DNA of 37,007 nt from contig JAGFNK010000515.1 in assembly GCA_025769875.1 (NCBI GenBank), forward strand, positions 1 through 37,007. The letters run 5' to 3'. Under the pieces are notes generated by a model. It worked only from the letters and a program-made list of their open reading frames with translations, made no database searches and was not told the DNA's origin. Both the position numbers and the translations under genes were made by a program. The DNA comes from Russula earlei (lineage: Eukaryota; Basidiomycota; Agaricomycetes; Russulales; Russulaceae). Numbering within the stretch: position 1 is the first letter of the stretch; each line of letters starts with the position of its first letter. Below are positions 20,550 to 30,847 of the stretch, piece after piece.

Positions 20550-21424
20550 TATCAATCACAGAAATCTTTCAGACACTTGGTTATACAAAGATGATAACAA
20601 CAAAGTTACCACTGCCCAACTCAAAGCAGCAGCCCCTGGAGGAGAGAACATTCAAGAATTCAATCCCTATAACTTCACAGGTCTCTTCCTAGACAGACCA
20701 GTCAAGTGGAGTCGCTCTAGAAAACCTTGGGTTTACTACAACAACTGAGAAGTTGATTTTACTGCCAGAGCAACACAAGAAGTTACTACCATCCTAGGAA
20801 CTGCACCAAGTGTTCAAAGCGCTACTCCAGGACCTTCCACCTGACGAAATACTCAACAACCCACTCCTCATACAGTTAGCAACGTAACACAAACAGTTCC
20901 TCAAACACTCACTCCAACTAGAATCAAATTACAAGGCTCAGCTCCACCCATTGTTACAACCACAACTACCCAAAGTCCCACAATGTCAAACAATCCACGC
21001 CTTGTAGGAACAGCCCCAGAACCTTTTGATAGGAAGGCCAATAATGCAGAAGCCTTTTGGGCAGCCCTAGCCAATTATTACTACATCAATGGCGACTCCT
21101 TTACAGACAAAAGCAAGAAAGTCACCGCTGCACTAACCCACTTTAAAGTAGGAACACCTGCTGGAGCATGGGCTAGAGAACAGACCACTAAAGCTATGGC
21201 TTGTACAGTAGCAGACTATGGATCATGGGATGACTTCAAGAAAGCCTTTGCCAATCATTTCATCCCTGCAGAAGCAGAATTAGCCTCCACTAACACCATG
21301 CACACCTATTATCAAGGAAAACTACCATTTAATGAATGGTATCAGAAATGGTCACACCACACATCATGAGCTACCACCAATGAAAGGACAAAGATGTATG
21401 CATTCAGGAAGAACATTAACCCAG

Positions 21425-22659
21425 TGTTACTGAGTGGGTTGGGGTCCAGAAGATGCCGGAACACCTGAACTATGGACTGCACTGTTTCCATCATGTGTGC
21501 ATCAGATCTTGACTGTTTATGTCCGTTGATATCGTGTTCGGAACGCGTTGATCATGCCTTTCTGAAGATGTACTAAAGAAGCAATGAGTAGCATTGCTTC
21601 TGTCCCAGATGTTCCTGTACTGCCACGTACATCACTTCCTTGATTAGGAAAGTACTTATGACACCAAGATTGCTACTAGGGAAGCACTTAATGCTTCCAG
21701 CACTGAGATTGTTTACATAGAAGCAACATCGCTTCTATGAGCCGCTTCTATGAGCCGCCTTTTGCTTCTATAGCACCAACCAGTACTACAGTAGCACAAA
21801 CCTTATCCCTGTAGGGCTATATAAAGCCTGTTATGGTTTACCCCTTTTTTGCTGTTCCGTCTCTAACTTCTCTCATTATTGTTCTCTTCTGTCACCCTTG
21901 TCCCCTTGGTTACCATTTCATTTCTGATCTTGATGACCCTTTACTGTTTCACCAATTGTGTTTCATCTATTGTTTGAGTTCCTTCTGCTATTGGTTCACC
22001 TTTATCTATTATTCCACATATAGTACTGTACAGCCTCGCTACATACAGTATTTAAGCACCTGTAAAAGCTGGGGAATGCCCCAAGCTTAGCTTTGTCCCA
22101 TTTCCTGTTGCATCCCTTGCCCTGTATACTCTCTCAAATCACAACTTACTTGTGCTGGCCTACACTCTGCTTGACCTGAGCACACCTCAAGGAACCCTCG
22201 TGTTCCTCTTCCTCCTCTGCCTCTCTCTCATCATCCTTCTCTTCTGTGAAACCAGAAGATCGACTCTGTCTGCAGACTGAGTCATTGTCTGACTCAGCCT
22301 TGAGATGCTAAACCTTTGACCCGGTCTCCTTGAGCCGGCCCCACTGAACCCCTTGAACCAAGTCACAGGGACTTGGCCCCCACTGAACCTTGAGCTAATG
22401 CTCTTACGGCCTTGACGCCATAACAAAGCCCCCAGTTGTAACAGTTGAGCCCTAAGCTCAACTTAGTTTGCCAATCCCAAACAGTTGACTCCTACCCCGT
22501 CTGCAGAGCCCCTCTCATCTTGTTGCCATACTCCAGAAGGATCTAATACTCCTTCCCCTCCACGAGTATTGCTTGCTTGACTCAAGCATATCTGCATTGG
22601 TAGGACGCATTCATAGATGCGACCATTGATCTTATTTAAGGCACTTTGGAGCCTTAACA
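21425..22659 (+). repeat. Solo LTR, family LTR-1, copy B, carrying a nested LTR
   Basis: It starts TGTTACTGAG and ends GCCTTAACA, with the 5-bp duplication CCCAG at 21420-21424 and 22660-22664. Gypsy-2 has the empty site (minus-strand AACCCGGCC). It is the reverse orientation of 18004-18591 and contains CTATATAAAGCC at about 21819-21828, so its sense is plus. It is about 633 bp once the nested LTR and its duplication are removed; the excess over copy A is mainly an extra stretch near 21650-21690. The three GAAGC dyads are conserved. Confidence 0.9.
21829..22425 (+). repeat. Solo LTR, family LTR-2 (597 bp), nested
   Basis: Ends TGTTATGG and CCATAACA, with the 5-bp duplication AAGCC (21824-21828 and 22426-22430). 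Copy A of LTR-1 has the uninterrupted sequence ATATAAAGCCCCCAG. A TATTTAAG at about 22049-22056 suggests plus orientation. There is no coding capacity and no related copy elsewhere in the window, so the family of origin (Ty3 or Ty1) is unknown; the 5-bp duplication fits either. Confidence 0.88.
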
Positions 22660-22999
22660 CCCAGCCCTAGATCAGAAGATATTGGGGATCACACCAACAC
22701 CAACTACACTTGCAGCCCTTGTCAAAGCAGCAAGAGAATTTGACAGCCTATTCCATCTATACAATTCCACAGCCTTTCAAGGAGGATGCTCTGTGTGTGC
22801 CCGAGGATTAAACACTGAAGGATCAGACAATCCACTGGAAATTAACTTGTACCAAGGAGAACCTAACAAACAACCCTGGGAATTCAGAAGTGAAAGGAAA
22901 CCCCTCACAGATGCAGAGAAAGAGTTTTGACATAAGAACAACCTCTGTTATTACTGTGGAAAGAAGAACCATATGGCAAACCAATGTAGAGCGAAGAAA

Positions 23000-23890
23000 G
23001 CAGCCCAAGGACATCAAAGACAAGGTTCTTGTCCCCAAACAGTCAGAGCTACTACTATCCAAGATGAAAATATTGAGCCTGCACAAGAAGAACCAGTTCC
23101 TGTTGCATCATTAACTACCCAGAGGGATACACTTTGGACTCAATCCCTCACCCTAGATCAGCTCCTATGGATTTTTAATTGGACCCCCTTCCACACTAAG
23201 ATGGGACAGGGTCCAAATCAGTACGATACAATGAGAAATCAATTACCCCAAAGTTTTTACCAAGAATATCTGCTCCCCATCCATTGCCTTGAAAGTTACC
23301 CTTGTGGTAAAGATAAGCGGCAAAGAAATTGGTGCAAGGGCTCTACTTGACAGTGGGGCAGAAGGAATGATAATTCACAAATGATTTGCACAAAGACACC
23401 ACCTGCACCTCCAAACCATGACCAGACCCTTTCCAGCACAGAATGTGGACGGAACACAAAACACCAATGGACTGATACATTTTAGCACTATCCAGAGACT
23501 TCACATTTGAGCACACACAGGTGCTACCCATGATGAACAAGCAGAGTTCCTCATCACTAACATTGGAGATCATGACATTATCCTAGGAACAGATTGGTTA
23601 CAACACCATAACCCAGATATTGATTGGGAAAACGACACAATCACTCTGAAGAATTGCCCCCAAACCTGCCTTACCATGCATCCAAGTATAACCATTGCAT
23701 CTGCATCTGGAACACAGAATTACCAAATACAAGTGCTTACTTTCCCTGAAGAAGAAGAACCCAAGTTCACAAATGTTGCTGCACTAATCTTCCCAGATAC
23801 CAAAGGATTATTGAACCCATGCGTATATGAACAAATCTACAATGCCTTTAGACTGGTAACAATTAGCATATGAGCAAAATAAACAACATC
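23000..23890 (+). pseudogene. Gypsy-1 aspartic protease region
   Basis: The active-site block LLDSGAEGMIIH lies at about 23343-23378, with D of DSG catalytic. HDIILGTDWLQHHNPDIDW (about 23572-23628) is the C-terminal protease block of Ty3 elements. TGA stops at about 23382 and 23508 interrupt the frame. Gypsy-2 has Glu-Arg-Phe at the first site. It would cleave the gag-pol polyprotein. Confidence 0.75.
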
Positions 23891-24049
23891 TACTAAGTTA
23901 GCAACACCTGGAACACCACAGAAGATGCTTGACAAACTCATTCCCCCCCAATTCCTGAAATGGCAAAAGGTTTTTGATGAACAAGCTTCCCAACACCTTC
24001 CTGCCCATCAACCATGGGACCATGCAATCAATCTGAAGCCAGGAGCCAC

Positions 24050-24844
24050 CTGACGTGATTGTGGCATTTACCAACTTACTCCCAAGGAATTACAAGCTAG
24101 ATGAACATTTGAAAAGAGGCACTATTCAACCATCAAAAGCAGCTATTGCTAGCCCATTCTTCTTTGTAGAAAAGAAAGGAGGAACTCTATGACCAGTACA
24201 AGACTACAGAGCCCTGAACACCGCAACTATCAAGGATGCACACCCACTACCACTAATCCCTGAATTAATCGACAAACTCCAAGGAGCCCATTACTTTACC
24301 AAGTTCAATGTATGATGGGGTTACAACAATATCCACCTAAGGGAAGGCAATGAACACCTCACAGCATTCAAGACACCATTAGGACTTTTTGAACCATTGA
24401 TAATGACATTTGGCCTCTGCAACGCCCCAGCCACTTTCCAGCATTTTATGAACACTATCCTGGTGGAATATATCGCTACTGAATGAGTAGTTGTCTACCT
24501 AGATGATATATTAATCATGGCACAAGCCCTGAATGAACTGGATGATTGGACACACAAGGTCCTAAAGACACTTTAAGACCACAACTTATACTTAAAACCA
24601 GAGAAGTGTGCCTTCCAACAAACCTCTATTAGTTATTTAGGCATCAATATATCTCAAGGATGAATATCCATGGATCGAGACAAGTTAATAGGAATTACAA
24701 AATGGCCTACCCCAACCAATGTTACCGAAGTACAAGCATTTCTAGGATTCTGCAACTTTTACCGACAATTTATCCTCCAATACTCATGAATGGCCCAACC
24801 CTTGTTTAACTTAATGAAGAAAGAAAACCCCTTCAGATGGGAAG
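24050..24844 (+). pseudogene. Gypsy-1 reverse transcriptase
   Basis: Recognised RT blocks are AAIASPFFFVEKKGG, RALNTATIKDAHPLPLIPEL, the YFTKF block, [12 protein letters not shown], and the catalytic VVYLDDILIM at about 24490-24519. TGA stops at 24190, 24313, 24484, 24661 and 24787 each align with CGA (Arg) in Gypsy-2. A deletion of about 14 bases near 24100 also breaks the frame. Coding is interrupted at 24845 by a solo LTR. Confidence 0.85.
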
Positions 24845-25805
24845 TGTCAAGACTCACTGTTGAACTATCCAGTTCAAGAGCGAGGGATAAGCTCGAAGAC
24901 GAGTCGATAGACGTCCAAGACTGCATGGGCAAGAAGTAGAGTCCAGAGTAGTAACAGATACCAGAGAGGTACTGTTACTGTGAGAGTCGAGCAATCATGC
25001 AGGGAAGAGGCCAGGGTAGTCACAAGGGGATGGTCCTTAAAGGAGTATCCCAGGGATAGAGAGTGCTGTAAACAAATGGACAGTCTGAGGACTGTCCGCT
25101 ACTTTATTGAGCGCTTATATACTACAAGAGAACTGCTAAATAGGGAACAAGTCATAACCTTGTTATCAAGCACAATAGAGTGATGAGTAAGAAGTCGGAG
25201 GACACTTACTGAGCATGCTCAGTCATGCTCAGTAAGCTGCTGAGTAAGAAGCTTCTCTTGATGAGTAAGAGCTTTCCATTGTCCATGTGTTCACTACTTT
25301 AGTGCACGTGCAAGCACCTGATTCATTTCCTGTTAGTTAGTTTAGGGCCAGTCATTTGAGGACTTGTAGTTTGGTTAGGGGATAGTGTTATCTTATAAGG
25401 CCCTTTATAGTTCTATTAGGGTCCTTAGAGTCGACCCTAATACTTCTATTAAGGTCCTTAGTGTTGCCTTATAGTTCGTTCTATAGTTATTAGAGTTGGT
25501 CTAATAACGCGTTGTAGGGCCTTTGATACTAGGTTAGTACCTATTGTAGAGTTCCTAGGGTCGTTTCAAAGGGTCCTTAGGAAGGCCCTAATACTGTCTT
25601 TTGTTGCTAGAAGGGTTGCCTTTAAGTGGGGCTTGCTGTATGTCGATTGTGCCGAGAATCGCTCGCGCAACAATGCGCGCACGATATTGTGGACACCTCT
25701 ACTCACCCCTTTTGCTCGTGTGAACAGGGTGACACCATAGAGGCTGGGTTTCCTCCTATAAGGAAGGGTCCTTCAAGGGCCCTCTCCGGGGAATGGTTCA
25801 TGACA
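24845..25805 (-). repeat. Solo LTR, family LTR-3 (961 bp), related to the Gypsy LTR
   Basis: The plus strand reads TGTCAAGAC to CATGACA, with the 5-bp duplication GGAAG (24840-24844 and 25806-25810). Without it RT reads straight on (W-E-D-D). On the minus strand it has TATATAAG (plus-strand 25113-25120), then a perfect 8-bp stem-loop (25078-25097), and ends GTCTTGACA, all in the same order as in the Gypsy LTR. I therefore infer a related family in minus orientation. It also holds a 16-bp palindrome (25208-25223) and repeats around TATTAGGGTCCTTAG at about 25400-25600. Confidence 0.88.
25078..25097 (-). promoter_or_regulatory. LTR-3 stem-loop downstream of its TATA box
   Basis: GGACAGTC-TGAG-GACTGTCC, an 8-bp perfect stem with a 4-base loop, 15 bases from the TATA box at 25113-25120 (minus strand). 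Confidence 0.5.
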
Positions 25806-25810
25806 GGAAG

Positions 25811-26430
25811 ATGACAAAGAACAAGCATTTAGAAAATTAATCCAGGCATTTACAACAGCCCCAGTTCTCATGTTACCTGATCATACTAAATCTTTCTGGC
25901 TCATCTGCAATGTGAGCGACTTTGCAGTCAGCTCAATTCTAGAACAACCTGATGAATTTAACCAATATCACCCAGTAGCCTATTTTTCAAAATCCTTGGA
26001 CCCTGCACAACAAAATTACATGATCTATGATAAAGAACTCCTTGCCATTGTCTCATCCCTCTGACACTTCCAACACTACCTTGAAGGCACCACACATCCT
26101 ATTGATCTATGGATGGACCACAACAATTTGACATACTTCATGACAAAACAGAAACTCACTCAACAGCAGGCCCAATGGGCACTCCTTCTCAGCAATTTTG
26201 ACTTCACTATCACCCATCACCCAGGGACCACAAACAAAGCAGTTGGTCTGTCCAGGCAGCCAAACTTTAAAGAGGGGATACAAAATGAAAATGATGGAAA
26301 GGTACTCCTGGACAATAAATATTTTAAAATCAGAGCAATGCGCACCTCTGCCACAGAACCAATCAGTGACCAAGACCTCTGACAACAACTACGATCCAGC
26401 AAGGACTATGATCCAGAAGTATCTAACGCA
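25811..26430 (+). pseudogene. Gypsy-1 RNase H domain
   Basis: Continues after the solo LTR with APVLMLPDHTKSFWLICNVS, then ILEQPDEFNQYHPVAYFSKS and [11 protein letters not shown], the usual Ty3 RNase H order, followed by [24 protein letters not shown] near 26062 ends the first open stretch where Gypsy-2 has Trp. Gypsy-2 has Asp in D-A-S-D-F where this copy reads N-V-S-D-F, so a residue of the first active-site block is changed. Confidence 0.8.
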
Positions 26431-27840
26431 TTAGCAATCATTATAAAAAATGGGCCAAGGCGACTATCCAAAGGTCTACAGGACTGGAACCTTGAAGATG
26501 GACTAATATTATTCAAAGGAAAGGTCTACATCCCAAACAATGACACCCTACAAAAGAAAATTATGAAACTACATCATGACTCCCCCACCACTGGACATCC
26601 TGGCCAATGGAAAACTTACAAACTAATCAGCCAAAACTATTGGTGGCCATGAATGCTAACCTATGTCAAACATTATGTAGATGGTTGTGCAATCTGCCAA
26701 AGTACAAAAAATTGCCCAAAGACAGAAACACCCCTTGTACTAATTACACCAGCTGGAGAAGTATGGAAAAGCATTACCATGGACTTTATCACAGACCTAC
26801 CGATTTCACAAGGCTTCAACAGCCTCCTAGTTGTAGTAGATTGATTCAGCAAAGCAATGATTATTACCCCTTGCCACAAGACAATCACAGCAGAAGAAAC
26901 AGCAACACTAATCATGAATAATGTCTGGAGAAGAGTAGGCCTTCCAGCACAGATAATATCAGACAGAGGCCCTCAGTTTGCAGCAAAAGTTACTCAAGAA
27001 CTATGGAAGAAATTAAATGTTAAAGTATCCTTAAGCACTGCATATCATCCACAGACAGATGGAGAAACAGAACAAGTTAATCAAGAGCTAGAACAATACC
27101 TACAAATCTTTTGCAACCACCAAGCAGACAATTGGGTGGAACTAATTCCCTTTATGGAGTTCACACATAACACCAGGCAACATAGCATTACAAACAAACC
27201 CCCTTTTGAGGTCTGGTATGGCTTTAACCCAACATTTGCCTGACCTCTTGCCTTCACGTCAAAGTTCCTCTCAGTCCAAGAACGATTAACGGCTCTAAAT
27301 CAACTCAGAGAGGAAGTAGCCACTTCCCTGAACCAAGCAGCTGAAATCATGAAACAATCAGGTCCTCAATCCTCAACATTTCACTTTAAAGAAGGAGATC
27401 AAGTGTGGTTGGAAGCCACAAACCTACAAACTACTCACCCAAAAGCAAAACTAGCCCCTCAACACTATGGACCATTTAAGGTCATCACTGCATATCCAGT
27501 AAATGTTTGTCTCAAGTTACCAAAATCCTGGAGGATACACCCAGTCTTTCACCATTCCCTGATTAAACCCTACAAAGAAACCACCGCCCATGGTCCCAAC
27601 TTCTCCAACCCACCACCTATGTTAATCGAGGGAGAAGAACAATACGAGGTAGAACAAATCCTAGACTCCCAGCTTTCTCCAAACCATAAAGGAGTTCAAT
27701 ATCTAGTCAAGTGGAAAGGATATACTGCTGCAGAAAACACTTGGGAACCAGCATCAAACCTGTCTAAAGTGCAATTACTAGTCAAAGACTTTCATTGAAA
27801 ATACCCAAAAGCATTTAAAACAATTCCCACCAGGGGTAAC
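26431..27840 (+). pseudogene. Gypsy-1 integrase with chromodomain
   Basis: The zinc-binding region, the catalytic core blocks [28 protein letters not shown] and TDGETEQVNQELEQ, and a C-terminal chromodomain ([30 protein letters not shown], about 27647-27795) are all present. Stops include TGA at 26650, 26842, 27241 and 27796; the sites at 26842 and 27796 are CGA in Gypsy-2. The chromodomain defines it as a chromovirus and would direct integration to marked chromatin. Confidence 0.85.
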
Positions 27841-28110
27841 CCCTAAACTTAGATGCACATTATGACTTCTGTGGACAATTACCTCTACCCCTGCCATCAA
27901 AGAACCATTCAAAGACCCCCTGCAATTACCTGCACCCAGTCAACCACAGCCGTCCCAAGAACAAACCACAGGACACAGAAAGGACCTCTATGGAGAAACA
28001 AACCCTGATTTTTCTTATGCAAACCACTCCATCAACTCTACTCTTTTATCCTAAGAAGCAAAGGACCCTTAACCATTGCAGGAGCAACAGATCTATAAAG
28101 AGGGGATGAA
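27841..28110 (+). other. Gypsy-1 3' untranslated region and polypurine tract
   Basis: No gene. It ends in AAAGAGGGGATGAA (28097-28110), the polypurine tract that abuts the 3' LTR; Gypsy-2 has the same tract on the other strand. Confidence 0.7.
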
Positions 28111-28405
28111 TGTTGCAAATCAAGGCCAGGCCTTAACCATACAATGTCTTGTTGAAACTTGACAGAGTCCTTTTCTTTTTGTATCCTCTACCCACCTTTG
28201 TTCCCAATCAACTTCTCCTTCTAAACAAGCATACATCACAAAGAACCTTGGTTTCCAATCCCTCTGAACTTGCTAAAGCACCCTCCTTCCTATCAGGGCA
28301 ACTTACCACGTGCAGGCCACATGACCATTCAGCCACTTGCTACCAAAACACTGGAAGGACTCCTAGACCTCTTGGATGATGTCATAGAGCACCACTGACA
28401 TCATA

Positions 28406-28621
28406 CAGTGACCCAAAAAACCGTTCAAATGTTTTGTACATTTCCATTGTATTGACCATATCTAGAGAACCACTGCAGCTAATAATATGTAACTAGGTTT
28501 GTTTTCAAGCTCTACATCATAGCTTTGTAATGGTATACTTTATACAGCATAAGCATAATTATTTAGGAATATATAAGGTATGTTTGCTGGTGTACCCATT
28601 TGAACAGTTTTTTGGCCTTGG
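28406..28621. repeat. Tc1 copy B left terminal inverted repeat
   Basis: Starts CAGTGACCCAAAAAACCGTT; the inner inverted motif TTGAACAGTTTTTT is at about 28600-28613. Confidence 0.85.
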
Positions 28622-28766
28622 TAAGTGAATTCATTATTTCTCAGATTAAGATTCATATTCTTTCCCCAGAGGGCTAAAATCGAACATGGAGGTCATGTGA
28701 CCTATAATAAACTCAAACCATGTGCAAATAAGCCAAAACAGCTGCTTCTTCTTCACCAACAACATC

Positions 28767-29783
28767 ATGAAGTCTCTTCTTCCTCATGAAGTCAACTACA
28801 TCATCTCCCTTCTCCAGGCCAACCATTCAGTTCATAACATTGCCAAGGCAGCACACAGAAGCATTGGTTCAATCACCAACATTTGCCAGAAATACCTTCC
28901 TGACCTTCCAAAGTCCTCTGGAGGTCATCCTTCCAAGCTCTCTAACCTTGACATCCACTTTGCCACATGCCTTCTTAGCTCTGGAGAAGCAGATACTGCT
29001 CCTCAGGTTGCTAGAAGGTTGGAGGTCATCAAAGAGTCCACTATCTCCAATCAGACCATTTGAAACTACCTTAACAAGGCAGGCTTGAAGGCAGTTACAA
29101 AGAAGAAGAGGCCTTACCTTAAACCAAGTCACTATAGGGCCAGAAAGGACTTTGCAGAAAAGTACCTATACTGGACTGTGGAGGACTGGAAGAGGGTAAT
29201 TTGGTCAGATGAGACCAAAATCAATCGTATGGGCTCAGATGGCAAGAAATGGGCTTGGAAAAAAAGAGGAGAGCACCTTTCTGAACGCCTTGTTCAGCCA
29301 ACAGTCAAACATGGAGGAGGTTCCTTGATGTTGTGGGGCTGCATGTCTTGGGAAGGAGTTGGGCATGCAGCAAAGATTGATGGAAAGATGGATGCTGAAC
29401 TTTATTGCAGCATTTTGGAGGATGAACTACTTGCATCTATCAAGTATTTCAAGAAGAAATGCAAAGATACCCTCTTTCAACAGGACAATGCCTCTATCCA
29501 CAAGAGCAGGCTTGCCACATCTTGGTTCCAAGACCACAGAATTCAGGTCATGGACTGGCCAGCTCAATCCCCAGACCTCAATCCTATTGAGCATCTTTGG
29601 GCTCATCTCAAAAAGAAGCTTGCAGCTTATCCAACACCCCCTAAGGGAATCAATGAACTTTGGGAGCGCACACAGCTGGAATGGGAGGCCATTGATCAAA
29701 CTGTTGTGCAGAATTTGATAGAAAGTATGCCTAGGAGGGTGGAAGAGGTGTTCAAAGCAAATGGAGGATACACAAACTACTAA
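28767..29783 (+). pseudogene. Tc1/mariner transposase, copy B, same in-frame stop
   Basis: ATG at 28767 to TAA at 29783, 338 codons with a TGA at 29061-29063, at the same codon (99) as copy A. The DD34E triad is intact (WSDETKI, FQQDNASIHKS, SPDLNPIEHLW). Several residue differences from copy A are Arg versus Cys or His, each explained by a CpG transition in one copy: copy B has Arg in INRMG and SERLVQ where copy A has His and Cys, and the reverse holds in ITNIC versus ITNIR. Confidence 0.88.
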
Positions 29784-29809
29784 TTTCTGGCATATACCCT
29801 ATTTAGATA

Positions 29810-30025
29810 CCAAGGCAAAAAAACTGTTCAAATGGATACACTGGAAGAAATACCTTATATCTTCTTACATAATTATGTTCATAGTATATATAGTATTTTA
29901 TTACAAAGCTATGATGTAGAGCTTTGAAACAAGCCCACTAACATGTTATCAGCTGCAGTGGTTCTCTAGATATGGTTAATACAATGAAAATGTACAAAAC
30001 ATTTGAACGGTTTTTTGGGTCACTG
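29810..30025. repeat. Tc1 copy B right terminal inverted repeat
   Basis: From CCAAGGCAAAAAAACTGTTC to GGTTTTTTGGGTCACTG, pairing with 28406-28621. Confidence 0.85.
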
Positions 30026-30569
30026 TAGCTGACTGAGCAACTCCACAATGACATCATATGCTCACCAAGCACTCCACAAATGATGTCATTATGATATCAT
30101 CGCTCCACTGTCTCCCTAATCATCCTGAATCATTTATAGGTCTGACACAACGTGTTTATGCCTGTAGAATCCAATTGGAGTGGTCCATAGAGTCTGAGTT
30201 ATTTTCTGTAGTTTGTACTCAGACCTATATAAGACCCAATGTAGCATGGCAGTCATCAGACTGTCCATTTGTGATACTCTCATTGTCAAGACACGTACTG
30301 CTGATCACTAAGGACTCAGGAGCAGGTGGGCAAGGGTCGGAACAGATGGTACGCGGCGAAGGCGGCGTTGAACAGGAGGACGAGCCAAACGACGAGGAGG
30401 TACCAGATGGGGACTGGTAAGTGTTGCAAGAGACAAAGGCGAAGGCTAGATGCCAGTGTAGCGAGGGGCTTTAAACAAGGCGGTCGTTGAAGAGTACCTT
30501 GAAGACGAGGGAAGGCTTTAGACTGAGCAGTCGCAGGGGAGTACCCAGGAAGTGGAGAGTATCACAAAT

Positions 30570-30588
30570 GGACAGTCTGACGACTGCC
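30570..30588 (-). promoter_or_regulatory. Stem-loop just downstream of the LTR TATA box
   Basis: Minus-strand GGCAGTC-GTCA-GACTGTCC forms a stem with one bulged base. The same element is at 5-23, 15922-15940 and 30248-30266, and in perfect form at 25078-25097 in LTR-3. Confidence 0.5.
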
Positions 30589-30602
30589 ATGCTTCATTGG
30601 GG

Positions 30603-30610
30603 CTTATATA
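30603..30610 (-). promoter_or_regulatory. Gypsy-2 LTR TATA box
   Basis: TATATAAG on the minus strand, followed by GCCCCAATG; conserved position in the other LTR copies. Confidence 0.65.
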
Positions 30611-30746
30611 CAGTATACAGGGTCGATTACAAAGCACTGGAACTATTCTAGACTCTTTGATACCATCCAATAGGACTACAGAGGCATAAACTTGCTTGTG
30701 TCAACTTTCAGGCTTACTGAGCGCATTACTGATCATTGTGGAGCGA

Positions 30747-30847
30747 TGACATCATTATGATGTCACTGTGGAGCGCTTAGTGAGCCTATGAGGTCACTGT
30801 GGAGTCGCTCAGTCAGCCATGATGTCATTGGAGCCTTGATGACGTCA
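30747..30847 (-). promoter_or_regulatory. Cluster of five TGAnnTCA (CRE/ATF-like) sites
   Basis: Plus-strand positions: TGACATCA 30747-30754, TGATGTCA 30758-30765, TGAGGTCA 30789-30796, TGATGTCA 30820-30827, and the exact CRE palindrome TGACGTCA 30840-30847. They lie upstream of the LTR's TATA box. Established knowledge: bZIP factors of the ATF/CREB class bind TGACGTCA. That the LTR responds to such a factor is inference. Confidence 0.55.

Larger units (their letters stand above)
17701..22999 (+). pseudogene. gag: Gypsy-1 gag, split by three insertions
   Basis: Gag reads in pieces: about 17701-17998, 18597-18928, 20552-21424 and 22665-22999. The pieces join cleanly after removal of the solo LTR, Tc1 copy A and the nested LTR pair, and each junction is matched by uninterrupted Gypsy-2 sequence. 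The third piece holds the Ty3 gag core (AEAFWAALANYYYING, GAWAREQTTKAMA, DFKKAFANHFIP). The last has the zinc knuckle CYYCGKKNHMANQC (C-x2-C-x4-H-x4-C, about 22952-22993). In-frame stops include TGA after VYYNN (20746-20748) and in SHHTS-TGA (21367-21369). Gag would form the particle that packages element RNA. Confidence 0.8.
28406..30025 (+). mobile_element. Tc1-like DNA transposon, copy B (1620 bp)
   Basis: Same element as 18931-20549, nearly identical along its length, in the same orientation. TA duplications are at 28404-28405 and 30026-30027. The 5' LTR of Gypsy-1 preserves the empty site (GACATCATAGCTGAC at about 15679-15693). Terminal inverted repeats are 28406-28621 and 29810-30025. 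Confidence 0.95.
15390..30283 (+). mobile_element. Gypsy-1: Ty3/gypsy chromovirus with nested insertions
   Basis: Two near-identical LTRs (15390-16226 and 28111 onwards) bracket gag, protease, RT, RNase H, integrase and chromodomain in Ty3 order. It sits inside the FunK1 gene, with CATAT at 15385-15389 as the left half of a possible target duplication. The right half is out of view because Gypsy-2 inserted into the 3' LTR at 30283. Subtracting the nested elements and their target duplications leaves roughly 8.8 kb. The coding regions carry many TGA stops at positions where Gypsy-2 has CGA, so the element is inactive. Confidence 0.85.
28111..30283 (+). repeat. Gypsy-1 3' LTR, interrupted and truncated
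   Basis: Begins TGTTGCAAATC after the polypurine tract. Removing Tc1 copy B (28406-30025) and one TA leaves about 551 bp, closely matching 15390-15957. TATATAAG is at 30226-30233 and the stem-loop at 30248-30266. It breaks off at 30283 where Gypsy-2 inserted; the rest should reappear beyond the right edge of the window. Confidence 0.85.

Noticed and set aside
30058..30420. 120-codon plus-strand frame as a gene
   Set aside because: It spans the junction between the Gypsy-1 3' LTR and the inverted Gypsy-2 LTR, so it is chimeric.
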